Assembly (NCBI GenBank): GCA_963921305.4
Contig: CAWUEX030000002.1
Span: forward strand, 186,001 to 250,000
From: CAWUEX02 sp963921305
GTDB taxonomy: Bacteria > Pseudomonadota > Alphaproteobacteria > Rhodospirillales > Rhodospirillaceae
Length of the DNA stretch: 64,000 nt
Reading direction: 5' to 3'
Made by a program: the position numbers and the translations under genes. Positions 54,848 to 62,596 of this stretch are shown here, one piece after another. A model generated the notes under the pieces. It worked only from the letters and a program-made list of their open reading frames with translations. It made no database searches and was not told the origin of the DNA. The stretch's first letter is position 1, and each line of letters opens with the position of its first letter.

Positions 54848-55816
54848 ATGCTTCACACGTCGATCGTCGATCACCTCGCTGGGCGCCGAAAATTCCTAAA
54901 GTCTGCGACTGGCCTAGGAGCCTTGGGCTTAGGCGCCATGGGCGCGCCAGCGCTCGTCGGAACAGCGAACGCGGATGGCCACGCCAATTACAACTTCGAA
55001 GATCCGTCTGAGAACCTAAAAGCCTACATCAAACTCACCGCGAACTTAGATCCGGGCGTAACGACCTACGGATGGTTCGGCGGCACTCTGTACGCCAACA
55101 TCGGGGTCGAAAAGATGAATCCGCTGATCGGCGTCGAAGGGTTGGGCGTGATGCGCGTCGAGCCTCAAGGCAACAACACCTACCGCGTGTTCAACCGGGA
55201 ATTCGCCGTCTACACCGACCTGAAAACGGGCGAGTATTTGGATGACTGGGTCAATCCATATACCGAAGAACTGGTGAAAGTCTGGCCAATCCAGAACATG
55301 CGCGTGATGGGTGAAGTCGCCCCCATTCGCAGGCAAGACTTCGACGGCACGATTGTTGAAATTCCGTTCTCGCCGCCGTGGATCATTCAAGGCGACAAAG
55401 CATTCAGCTTGCTGGAATTACATGCGGCCTTTCCCAATCCGATGAAACCGGAGCAGTGGCCGCGGGAAAGTGCAGGGCCCATCAACAAAACATCGGAGAT
55501 GTTCAACCGCATGGGTAGCCTGTCAGACATTGCCAACCCGGACACAACGACTGCCGACTATGTTGGCACCTGGATGCGCATCGGCCCTTGGCTGCCGTGG
55601 ATGCTGATGGGGCAGAAGGACGGTCACATCGTTTACCGGTCGTTTATGAACAAGAATGGGCCAGTCGAGAACGTGCCCCCAAAACTGCGCGCGTACATGG
55701 AGAAAAATTATCCCGAGTACCTGGAGGCCCCGCCGTCCAGCGATTGGGGCAAGCCCAATGACTCGAGCTTCTCGGTGTACATGGAGAATAACGAGCCTCA
55801 GCCGGTCGGCATGTGA
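54848..55816 (+). CDS. Tat-exported DUF1838 protein (paralogue)
   Basis: A 322-residue paralogue of the preceding gene with its own Tat-type signal ('GRRKFLKSATGLGALGLG', cleavage near residue 43). 'YRVFNREFAVYTDLKTGEYLDDWVNPYTEELVKVW' is the DUF1838 core. AAAGGAG precedes the ATG. The pair may form a heterodimer or act on related substrates. The operon ends at the hairpin at 55859-55889. Confidence 0.86.
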   Translation: MLHTSIVDHLAGRRKFLKSATGLGALGLGAMGAPALVGTANADGHANYNFEDPSENLKAYIKLTANLDPGVTTYGWFGGTLYANIGVEKMNPLIGVEGLGVMRVEPQGNNTYRVFNREFAVYTDLKTGEYLDDWVNPYTEELVKVWPIQNMRVMGEVAPIRRQDFDGTIVEIPFSPPWIIQGDKAFSLLELHAAFPNPMKPEQWPRESAGPINKTSEMFNRMGSLSDIANPDTTTADYVGTWMRIGPWLPWMLMGQKDGHIVYRSFMNKNGPVENVPPKLRAYMEKNYPEYLEAPPSSDWGKPNDSSFSVYMENNEPQPVGM

Positions 55817-55858
55817 CACGCGGCTTTGGCCAGATGGGCCGAATATTTTGATACTGTG

Positions 55859-55889
55859 AGGGCGCGGCTCCGGCTGCGCCCTTCTTTTT
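55859..55889 (+). terminator. Rho-independent terminator after the DUF1838 pair
   Basis: AGGGCGC (55859-55865) pairs with GCGCCCT (55876-55882) around a ten-base loop that can itself pair partly, followed by TCTTTTT. It lies 43 bases after the second DUF1838 stop and before the DnaJ-domain gene. Confidence 0.88.
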
Positions 55890-56001
55890 AACGCTTTGTT
55901 TGCGTTGCCCCGTCAGATTGCGCGATTGTGGGCCGGTTTGTCAGGCTACGATGTAGGCGCTATGCCTGCCGCCTCGACCGGAAATGCGACCGGAGCAACG
56001 T

Positions 56002-57228
56002 GTGAGCGAGTTCAGCCGAGATCCCAAAGGCTATTACGCCATGCTGGACGTGACCGCGGATGCGGATGCGGAAGAGATCAAGTCTGCCTTCCGCACCAAG
56101 GCAAAACGCCTACATCCAGACATCAATCCGTCCCCGATCGCCGCCAAACAGTTTCAGCGGCTTTCGGAAGCCTACGAAGCGCTCTCGGATCCGGCGAAAC
56201 GCAAATCCTATGACGCGAAAGCCGGCGGGCCGGAAAAGAAAAAAGAGACGAAAGCCAAAGCATCCGCCCGGCCATCCGGTGAGGACAAAGCCAAAACAAC
56301 TTCGGCTGAAGAAACCAAGACTGAGCGTCCGCAAAAGAAGCCGCAACCGCGCACCGAACAAAAATCCGCAAATCCGAAAGGCGCGAATCAGGACTCGAAG
56401 CCTTCAACAAAAACCCAGGCAAAACCAGAGACCTGTCAGTGCGGCAAGGTAACCGCCCAGCCCCGCTACATTGTCTTCGATATGGTGGCGGGCAAAGGGC
56501 GGCGGGTGGACCGGCGGCCGGTTGCCGGTGTCTTCTGCAGAACATGTGCAGACAAGGCCGCACTGAAAGCAAGTTTCATCACCTGGCTCGCTGGCTGGTG
56601 GGCCTTTCCAAATGGGCCGAAGGAAACGATCAAAGCGCTTTGGAATAACATTCGCGGCGGACGTAAACCGGCGGACCGCAATACCCGGCTTCTCATCCGC
56701 CAGGCCTTAGCGTTTCGGGATAAGGGAGACCTGACTCTTGCACGCGGAACGGCAGAGCAAGCGTTGATTTTCGCCCGCACGCCGGACCTGCGCAGGGAAG
56801 TCGACAAACTGCTCCTCTCCCTATCGGCTCACAAGGCGAAAGCTTTAAGAACGCGCTGGGACAAACCAGGATGGGCCGCCCTGGTGCAAATCGCCCCCGT
56901 GTTGGTTGTCGTCGTTTGGGCCAGCATGACCCTCACACTCAATACACCTCAGTCAATTACCGGAATGGTCAGTGACGCAGTCAGGTTCGTAACTGGCCGC
57001 GAAGAGACCCTACGCAGCGGCGACACGTTGTACGTCCGCACCCCGGCGCTAAATGTGCGCACAGGCCCTGGGCGTGACTACCAGGCTGTCGAAATTCTAG
57101 CCGCAGATGACTCCGTTATCGTGCAGGAAATCGCACCTGATCGCGATTGGGTACGCGTCAGCACACCATCCGGTGCGGAGGGATTTGTATTGCGCTCGGC
57201 ATTAAAACCGGGCGCGACTGAAGACTAA
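56002..57228 (+). CDS. DnaJ-domain membrane protein with Cys-rich and SH3b domains
   Basis: A 408-residue multidomain protein. Residues 7-70 are a J domain with its HPD triad at 38-40. A Lys/Thr/Pro/Glu-rich linker follows (75-145), then a possible zinc motif (CxC near 147 and CxxC near 185), a TPR-like helical stretch (240-285), one membrane helix ('IAPVLVVVVWASMTLTL', near 300) and a C-terminal SH3b domain ('LNVRTGPGRDYQAVEIL', 348-400). The J domain would recruit DnaK in the cytoplasm while the SH3b domain could bind peptidoglycan in the periplasm. I chose the GTG at 56002 (GGAG upstream) over the ATG at 55984. Its stop overlaps the fliJ stop on the other strand. Confidence 0.88.
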   Translation: MSEFSRDPKGYYAMLDVTADADAEEIKSAFRTKAKRLHPDINPSPIAAKQFQRLSEAYEALSDPAKRKSYDAKAGGPEKKKETKAKASARPSGEDKAKTTSAEETKTERPQKKPQPRTEQKSANPKGANQDSKPSTKTQAKPETCQCGKVTAQPRYIVFDMVAGKGRRVDRRPVAGVFCRTCADKAALKASFITWLAGWWAFPNGPKETIKALWNNIRGGRKPADRNTRLLIRQALAFRDKGDLTLARGTAEQALIFARTPDLRREVDKLLLSLSAHKAKALRTRWDKPGWAALVQIAPVLVVVVWASMTLTLNTPQSITGMVSDAVRFVTGREETLRSGDTLYVRTPALNVRTGPGRDYQAVEILAADDSVIVQEIAPDRDWVRVSTPSGAEGFVLRSALKPGATED

Positions 57229-57662
57229 AGTATGTCGGCCCGCTGGCGGCGGCGGTGCAACTCCAGACCCATCTCATCGAGTTCGGTTTGCTCCAGGCGG
57301 CTCTCTTCCAGGAGTTCGGCTTCGTCGCGAAGGTCCTTGGTGATTTCGAACGTCTTGAGACGGCGATAGGCACCGGAGAGCTCGTCTCGCGCGTGCTCGA
57401 TCTGGTTGCGGACTTCTTGCAGCGCCTGGACGAATTGAGACCGCCGTACCTCCCAATGTTCAAGATAGGCTGTGAAGGTCGACCCTTCCCAAATACCAGC
57501 CTCTTCCATGAACGCTGTTTCAGACACTTTTTCCTGTTTAAGTGCATCCAACCCGGCAAGCACCGATTCCTCCCGCCGAAGCAGGACGGCCATGGCACGC
57601 TGCCGCTCATCAACCTCGAACTTGCGTAGCCGGATCAGGGTTTGTAGATCGTCGCGGGCCAT
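57225..57662 (-). CDS. fliJ: Flagellar export protein FliJ
   Basis: A 145-residue, almost entirely coiled-coil protein rich in Glu/Arg/Leu, of the size of FliJ, the chaperone escort and central stalk of the flagellar type III export ATPase. Its ten-base separation from fliI and the opening 'DDLQTLIRLRKFEVDERQ' support this. Sequence alone is weakly diagnostic for FliJ, so the call leans on context. It is cytoplasmic, at the base of the flagellar motor. Confidence 0.88.
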   Translation of the reverse strand: MARDDLQTLIRLRKFEVDERQRAMAVLLRREESVLAGLDALKQEKVSETAFMEEAGIWEGSTFTAYLEHWEVRRSQFVQALQEVRNQIEHARDELSGAYRRLKTFEITKDLRDEAELLEESRLEQTELDEMGLELHRRRQRADIL

Positions 57663-57672
57663 GCGGAGCTAT

Positions 57673-59169
57673 CTATTCTGCCGCCTGTGGATTCGGCGGA
57701 ACAGCGTCTTGGTCCGGCTCACCCTCAAGAGGCACGGTGAGTGCCTGGGGAGGCGTTAAGGCCTCCGCGAGGCTGCGATAACAGGCGTCGAGATCGGAAT
57801 GATCGTCTTTCGTCTGGCGCATAAAATCTTCGATCAGCGGATAGTAGATCATCGCCTCATCGACATCTGGATTACTGCCCTTGCGGTAGGCGCCGAGGCG
57901 AATCAACTCGGCCATATCTTCGTATGTGGAGATATACTTGCGCGCTTTGTCGAGCAGCTCGTTTTGCTCGTCCGTATTGCATGCGGGCATCGTTCGGGAG
58001 ATCGACTTGAGAACGTCAACGGCGGGGTACCTACCCCGTTCTGCAATTGCACGATTGAGTACGATGTGACCATCAAGAATACCGCGAACCGCATCCGAGA
58101 TCGGTTCGTTATGATCATCACCTTCGACCAACACCGTAAACAGGCCGGTGATGTTACCCGTGCGCTTGCGCCCGGGCCCCGCCCGTTCTAATAACTTTGG
58201 CAGTTCGGCGAACACCGTCGGCGTATACCCCTTTGCCGCGGGGGGCTCGCCCGCCGAGAGACTGATTTCACGCTGCGCCATGGCAAAGCGGGTAACCGAG
58301 TCCATCAGACACAGCACATTCTTTCCTTGGTTACGGAAGTACTCCGCAACAGCGAGGGTGACGTAGGCAGCTTGGCGCCTGACCAACGGCGGTTCATCCG
58401 ATGTGGCAACGACGACGACGGAACGGGCCAGACCTTCAGGCCCCAAGTCGTCCTCGATAAACTCGCGCGCTTCGCGGCCGCGTTCGCCAACCAGCCCAAC
58501 CACCGTAACGTCGGCGTTGGTGTAACGGGCCATCATCGACAGAATGGTCGACTTGCCCACGCCGGACCCAGCAAAGATGCCCATGCGTTGGCCGTGGCAA
58601 CACGTGGTAAACGTGTTGAGTGCGCGCACGCCGAGATCGACCTTAGAGCCGATGCGTTTGCGGGTATGCGCCGGTGGTGGCGTGTTCTTAATGGGATATG
58701 GCTCTGAACCCGAGGGTAAGGGGCCTTCGTCGTCAATCGGCCGGCCCATAGCATTGATGACACGGCCAAGCCAGGCGTCGGACGGGAAAATAGCAGGCTG
58801 ACTGTCACCGATTTCGGCGCGGCACCCCAGCCCGACACCTTCGAGCTGCCCGAAGGGCATAACCAAGGCCCGGCCATCGCGGAAGCCGACGACCTCGCAA
58901 GGGACCTTGCGTTTGTCACGGGCGACGAGATTACAGCGGTCACCCACTGACAAGTTACCTTGCACGCCGGAGACCTCGACCAACAGCCCCTGCACGGCTG
59001 AAACGCGTCCGAAGACGCGATGCACCGGCATGCGCTCTAGCTCGTTGAGCAATGTGGAAATGTTTACCGCCAACGTAACCGTGTCCCAAAAGCTGGCAGC
59101 CGCTGCCCCCGTCCCGCTGGACGGCATCCCTGGACCTGCGACCGCGCTCCCAAACGCCTCACCACTCAC
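57673..59169 (-). CDS. fliI: Flagellar export ATPase FliI
   Basis: A 498-residue FliI, homologous to F1-ATPase beta subunits, energising export of flagellar rod, hook and filament proteins. 'RVSAVQGLLVEVSG' starts the N-terminal barrel, Walker A is 'FAGSGVGKST', 'VGLVGERGREAREF' and 'VVVVATSDEPPLVRR' are FliI/YscN signatures, and the C-terminus is full length. The GTG at 59169 is taken as start; a later ATG at 59127 is also possible. FliJ follows on the same strand. The ctrA promoter region lies upstream and may also drive fliI (inferred from CtrA-regulated flagellar genes). Confidence 0.96.
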   Translation of the reverse strand: MSGEAFGSAVAGPGMPSSGTGAAAASFWDTVTLAVNISTLLNELERMPVHRVFGRVSAVQGLLVEVSGVQGNLSVGDRCNLVARDKRKVPCEVVGFRDGRALVMPFGQLEGVGLGCRAEIGDSQPAIFPSDAWLGRVINAMGRPIDDEGPLPSGSEPYPIKNTPPPAHTRKRIGSKVDLGVRALNTFTTCCHGQRMGIFAGSGVGKSTILSMMARYTNADVTVVGLVGERGREAREFIEDDLGPEGLARSVVVVATSDEPPLVRRQAAYVTLAVAEYFRNQGKNVLCLMDSVTRFAMAQREISLSAGEPPAAKGYTPTVFAELPKLLERAGPGRKRTGNITGLFTVLVEGDDHNEPISDAVRGILDGHIVLNRAIAERGRYPAVDVLKSISRTMPACNTDEQNELLDKARKYISTYEDMAELIRLGAYRKGSNPDVDEAMIYYPLIEDFMRQTKDDHSDLDACYRSLAEALTPPQALTVPLEGEPDQDAVPPNPQAAE

Positions 59170-59184
59170 CCTAGCCCAGCGCCG

Positions 59185-59299
59185 TTAACGCTGGGTAAAG
59201 AGTTTGCATCACCGCAAGCCTCTGATTCCATTGACGATCCGCGACTCGGCAGGACTCCTGGCCTATACCCCTCCAGCATGATATATTAACACTCGTTAA
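59185..59299 (+). promoter_or_regulatory. ctrA/fliI intergenic control region with GANTC and CtrA-like boxes
   Basis: Three GANTC sites lie at 59224-59228 (GATTC), 59243-59247 (GACTC) and 59253-59257 (GACTC). TTAA-N7-TAAA at 59185-59199 and TTAA-N6-TTAA at 59286-59299 resemble the CtrA-binding box TTAA-N7-TTAA, each with one deviation. In Caulobacter, ctrA transcription is controlled by CtrA itself and by CcrM methylation of a GANTC in the promoter; the same logic is inferred here. The -35/-10 elements are not clear. The region also separates the divergent fliI start. Confidence 0.65.
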
Positions 59300-59330
59300 G
59301 GACTGGGCGCGAGTGGAAGGGGCGAACAGC

Positions 59331-60047
59331 ATGCGTATTCTATTGGTCGAAGACGATCCATCGACGGCGCAAACCATCGAGGTCATGCTCAAGAAGGAAG
59401 ACTGGGTCGTCGATACAACGGACATGGGCGAAGACGGCGTCGAGATCGGCAAGCTGTACGAATACGATCTCGTCATTCTCGACCTCATGCTACCGGACAT
59501 GGACGGTCTCGAAGTTTTGCGGCAACTGCGCAATTCGAAAGTGGATACGCCTGTGCTGATCCTTTCCGGCCTCACGGAACCGACAAAGAAGGTTCAAGGG
59601 CTGGGCATTGGCGCGGATGACTATCTAACCAAACCCTTCAACCGCGAAGAATTGATGGCGCGCATCCAAGCAATCGTGCGCCGGTCCAAAGGCCATTCGC
59701 AGCCCAAGGTGGAGGTCGGGAAGTTAACCGTTCACCTTGAAGCCCGCACCGCTGAAGTGGAGGGGGACCCTCTCCATCTGACTGGTAAGGAATATGGCAT
59801 CCTCGAGCTGTTGGCGCTGCGGAAAGGTACCACGTTGACGAAGGAACAGTTCCTCAATCATCTCTACGGCGGGATGGACGAACCGGAACTCAAGATCATC
59901 GACGTGTTTATTTGCAAGCTGCGCAAGAAAATCGCCAATGCGACCGGCGGTGACCACTACATCGAAACGGTGTGGGGCCGCGGCTACGTGCTGCGGGAAA
60001 GCTCAGCCGCTGATGACCTGCCACCGGCCAAAGCGGCTGCGGGTTAA
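59331..60047 (+). CDS. ctrA: Cell-cycle/motility response regulator CtrA
   Basis: A 238-residue OmpR-family regulator with the near-invariant CtrA opening 'MRILLVEDDPSTAQTIEVML'. The phosphoacceptor is D51 in 'LVILDLMLPDMDG', the conserved Lys is in 'DDYLTKPF', and the winged-helix DNA-binding half contains 'LTGKEYGILELL' and 'VWGRGYVLRE'. CtrA controls cell division and flagellar genes in Caulobacter and motility and gene transfer in other alphaproteobacteria. GGAAGGGG precedes the ATG at 59331. The C-terminal Ala-rich end resembles the proteolysis-prone end in Caulobacter CtrA (inferred). Confidence 0.97.
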   Translation: MRILLVEDDPSTAQTIEVMLKKEDWVVDTTDMGEDGVEIGKLYEYDLVILDLMLPDMDGLEVLRQLRNSKVDTPVLILSGLTEPTKKVQGLGIGADDYLTKPFNREELMARIQAIVRRSKGHSQPKVEVGKLTVHLEARTAEVEGDPLHLTGKEYGILELLALRKGTTLTKEQFLNHLYGGMDEPELKIIDVFICKLRKKIANATGGDHYIETVWGRGYVLRESSAADDLPPAKAAAG

Positions 60048-60060
60048 CCCACCTGGCGAC

Positions 60061-60113
60061 AGCACCGCCGCTCTATGTTCTATGTTTATCCTATGCCGGT
60101 GGGCGGCGGCGCT
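60061..60113 (+). repeat. Imperfect inverted repeat after ctrA
   Basis: AGCACCGCCGC (60061-60071) and GCGGCGGCGCT (60103-60113) form an 11-bp stem with one mismatch around a 31-base loop, just after the ctrA stop. No T-run follows, so it is not a typical terminator. It could be an attenuation or RNA-stability structure between ctrA and the SxtJ-like gene. Confidence 0.4.
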
Positions 60114-60153
60114 TGTTCGAGGTCTATTCACGTTCAGATTGGTAAGCTTGGCG

Positions 60154-60582
60154 ATGTCCTCCTCGCCCATTGATCCTGCCGCAGTCCAAGACGATGTTCC
60201 GCAGGCATCCAACCGGTCGGTCGGGCTGGTTCTCGGCATCGTCTTCCTGGGGATTGGCCTTTATCCGTTAATCGGCGGGAATGATATCCGGATTTGGGCA
60301 ACCGCTCCGGGGGTACTGCTCATCATTCTGGCGGTTATTGCGCCGCAAAGTCTCACGCTGGTGGCGCGCGCCTGGCTGGGGCTGGGCGCAGTGCTGCATA
60401 AGGTCATCAGTCCCGTCGTCCTTGGCCTTTTGTATGTGGTTGCCGTTATCCCAACGGGGCTCTATTTAAAGGTCACCGGTAAGGATCCGCTCAAACTCAA
60501 GATCGACGCGGATGCAAAATCGTATTGGGTGGAGCGAACCCCACCGGGTCCTGAACGGACATCGTTCCCCCGCCAATTTTGA
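60154..60582 (+). CDS. SxtJ-family membrane protein
   Basis: A 142-residue protein with two or three membrane helices in residues 22-65 and 85-105 ('VGLVLGIVFLGIGLYPLIGG', 'VISPVVLGLLYVVAVIPTG') and a charged C-terminus ending in 'PPGPERTSFPRQF'. This layout is that of SxtJ, the unknown membrane protein beside the carbamoyltransferase SxtI in saxitoxin clusters and beside its homologues in many non-toxic bacteria. The next two genes complete the same trio. I use the ATG at 60154; longer frames run into ctrA. Confidence 0.85.
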   Translation: MSSSPIDPAAVQDDVPQASNRSVGLVLGIVFLGIGLYPLIGGNDIRIWATAPGVLLIILAVIAPQSLTLVARAWLGLGAVLHKVISPVVLGLLYVVAVIPTGLYLKVTGKDPLKLKIDADAKSYWVERTPPGPERTSFPRQF

Positions 60583-60590
60583 GTTTCGAG

Positions 60591-60740
60591 ATGTCGTTCA
60601 TCGCTGAATTCTGGCAGTTCCTGAAAGTCCGCAAGAAGTTCTGGCTTCTGCCGATGGCGATCATGCTGGTGATTTTCGGGGGGCTTATCGTCCTGGCCCA
60701 GGGCAGTGCTGTGGCCCCCTTCATTTACACTATATTTTAA
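60591..60740 (+). CDS. DUF5989/SxtK-like 49-residue membrane protein
   Basis: A short gene (49 codons) starting 'MSFIAEFWQFLKVRKKFWL' with one membrane helix ('LPMAIMLVIFGGLIVLAQ') and ending 'VAPFIYTIF'. This basic N-terminus followed by a single helix is the DUF5989/SxtK pattern. It begins nine bases after the SxtJ-like gene and ends 20 bases before the carbamoyltransferase, the same order as sxtJ-sxtK-sxtI-type modules. The start has only a weak ribosome site (GAGTTTCGAG), suggesting coupling to the gene before it. Confidence 0.85.
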   Translation: MSFIAEFWQFLKVRKKFWLLPMAIMLVIFGGLIVLAQGSAVAPFIYTIF

Positions 60741-60760
60741 GCGGCCCTGCGACTATCGGC

Positions 60761-62596
60761 ATGCGCATCTTGGGTCTCTCCGCCTTGTATCATGACAGCG
60801 CCGCCGCGCTGTTGGTCGACGGCCAGATTGCCGCCGCCGCGCAAGAAGAGCGTTTTACCCGCAAGAAGCACGACGCCAGTCTGCCAGTCCACGCCATTAG
60901 GTCGTGTCTCGACCAGGCTAGCTTGACACCATCGGACCTGGACATCGTCGCGTTTTACGAGAAGCCATTCCTCAAATTTGAGCGCCTGCTCGAAACCTAC
61001 GCGGCACTCGCGCCCAAAGGATTCACATCCTTCAAAACGGCGATGCCGCTGTGGGTGAAGGATAAACTGTTCCAGAAGGATATTCTTCTCAAGCTTTTGA
61101 GCACCCTGGACGAAAACGTGGATTGGGCTGCGAAACTCATTTTTTCAGAGCATCACCTTAGTCACGCTGCGTCGGCTTTCTATCCCTCCCCCTTCCAGTC
61201 AGCAGCTGTGTTGACCATGGATGGCGTTGGGGAGTGGACGACCACGTCGCTCGCCTTGGGTGATGGATCGAACCTCGAGATTCACAAGGAGATCCATTTT
61301 CCACACTCCTTGGGCCTGCTGTATTCCGCGTTCACCTACTACACGGGCTTTAAGGTCAATTCCGGCGAATATAAGGTCATGGGGCTTGCCCCGTATGGAC
61401 AGCCCAGATATCGCGACCAGATTCTGGAACATCTGATCGACCTGAAAGACGACGGCAGCTTCCGTCTGGACCTCAAGTATTTTGATTATGCAACGGGCCT
61501 GACCATGACCAACGCCAGGTTCGACAACGTTTTCGGTGGACCACCCCGCGACCCGGACGGCCCGCTCACCCAACGCGACATGGACCTTGCCGCTTCAGTA
61601 CAAGCGGTCACGGAAGAGGCGGTGCTGCGTCTCGCCCGCTCAATCCGCCAGGACACGGACGCAACTCACTTATGCCTAGCCGGGGGTGTCGCCCTCAACT
61701 GCGTCGCCAACGGCAAGATTCTGTCAGAGAGGATATTCGACGAGATCTGGATTCAACCCGCCGCCGGAGATGCAGGAGGTGCGCTTGGCGCGGCCCTTGT
61801 GGCCCATCATCTGCACGCGGACCAACCAAGAACGGCATCGACCGATCAAGATGCGATGGCGGGGTCCTATCTGGGACCCGCCTTTGATCAAAATGACATC
61901 GAGGCCCGCCTCACAGCGGCCGGCGCCCAGTTCACGACGTGCACCGAAGACCAAATGATTGAACTCACGGCGCAAGCGCTCGCCGATCAGGAGGCGGTGG
62001 GGTGGTTTCAGGGGCGTATGGAGTTTGGCCCCCGCGCCCTGGGATGCCGTTCGATCCTGGGCAACCCGACCGATCCGGACGCGCAGAAAACCATTAATCT
62101 AAAGGTCAAATTCCGGGAGAATTTCCGGCCCTTTGCGCCCGCGGTTCTAGCGGAGGACCTGAGCGACTGGTTCGATCTCTCGGACAACAGCCCGTATATG
62201 CTGGTGGTTGCACCGGTTGGGAATGATCACTGCCTTCCCCTGAGCCGCTTGGATAAGGAGCGCCGCGGTGTCGACCGTGTCAATGCGGTGCGCTCGACCA
62301 TACCAGCGGTGACCCATGTGGATTACTCCGCCCGAGTGCAAACTGTGCACCAAGACACCAACCCGCTGTTCCACCGCCTGATTTCCGCCTTCAAGGGAAA
62401 AACCGGAGTGCCGATCCTTATCAACACCAGCTTCAACGTCAGGGGCGAGCCGATTGTCTGCACGCCTGAAGACGCGTTCCGCTGTTTTATGGCGACAGGA
62501 TTGGACCTGCTGGTGATCGGCAATTGCGTGCTGCGTAAGCAGGATCAGAACCCTGACCTGGCCGAAGACTACACCAGCGCGTTTGCACCCGATTGA
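60761..62596 (+). CDS. Carbamoyltransferase (NodU/TobZ/SxtI family)
   Basis: A 611-residue O-carbamoyltransferase. The N-terminal Kae1/ASKHA-like domain shows 'ILGLSALYHDSAAALLVDG', 'FSEHHLSHAASAF' (the metal-binding His pair) and 'LAGGVALNCVANGKIL'. The C-terminal YrdC-like domain has 'GRMEFGPRALGCRSIL' and 'FRENFRPFAPAV'. It would transfer a carbamoyl group from carbamoyl phosphate through a carbamoyl-adenylate to a hydroxyl of a sugar, glycan or small molecule. The gene overlaps cheR by 28 bases at the 3' ends. Surface glycan modification is more likely here than toxin synthesis, as no sxt pathway genes are present. Confidence 0.95.
   Translation: MRILGLSALYHDSAAALLVDGQIAAAAQEERFTRKKHDASLPVHAIRSCLDQASLTPSDLDIVAFYEKPFLKFERLLETYAALAPKGFTSFKTAMPLWVKDKLFQKDILLKLLSTLDENVDWAAKLIFSEHHLSHAASAFYPSPFQSAAVLTMDGVGEWTTTSLALGDGSNLEIHKEIHFPHSLGLLYSAFTYYTGFKVNSGEYKVMGLAPYGQPRYRDQILEHLIDLKDDGSFRLDLKYFDYATGLTMTNARFDNVFGGPPRDPDGPLTQRDMDLAASVQAVTEEAVLRLARSIRQDTDATHLCLAGGVALNCVANGKILSERIFDEIWIQPAAGDAGGALGAALVAHHLHADQPRTASTDQDAMAGSYLGPAFDQNDIEARLTAAGAQFTTCTEDQMIELTAQALADQEAVGWFQGRMEFGPRALGCRSILGNPTDPDAQKTINLKVKFRENFRPFAPAVLAEDLSDWFDLSDNSPYMLVVAPVGNDHCLPLSRLDKERRGVDRVNAVRSTIPAVTHVDYSARVQTVHQDTNPLFHRLISAFKGKTGVPILINTSFNVRGEPIVCTPEDAFRCFMATGLDLLVIGNCVLRKQDQNPDLAEDYTSAFAPD

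Noticed and set aside
60154..62596. Saxitoxin biosynthesis cluster
   Set aside because: Only the SxtI/J/K-type trio is present. No sxtA polyketide-like gene, amidinotransferase or other tailoring genes occur, so toxin production is not supported.
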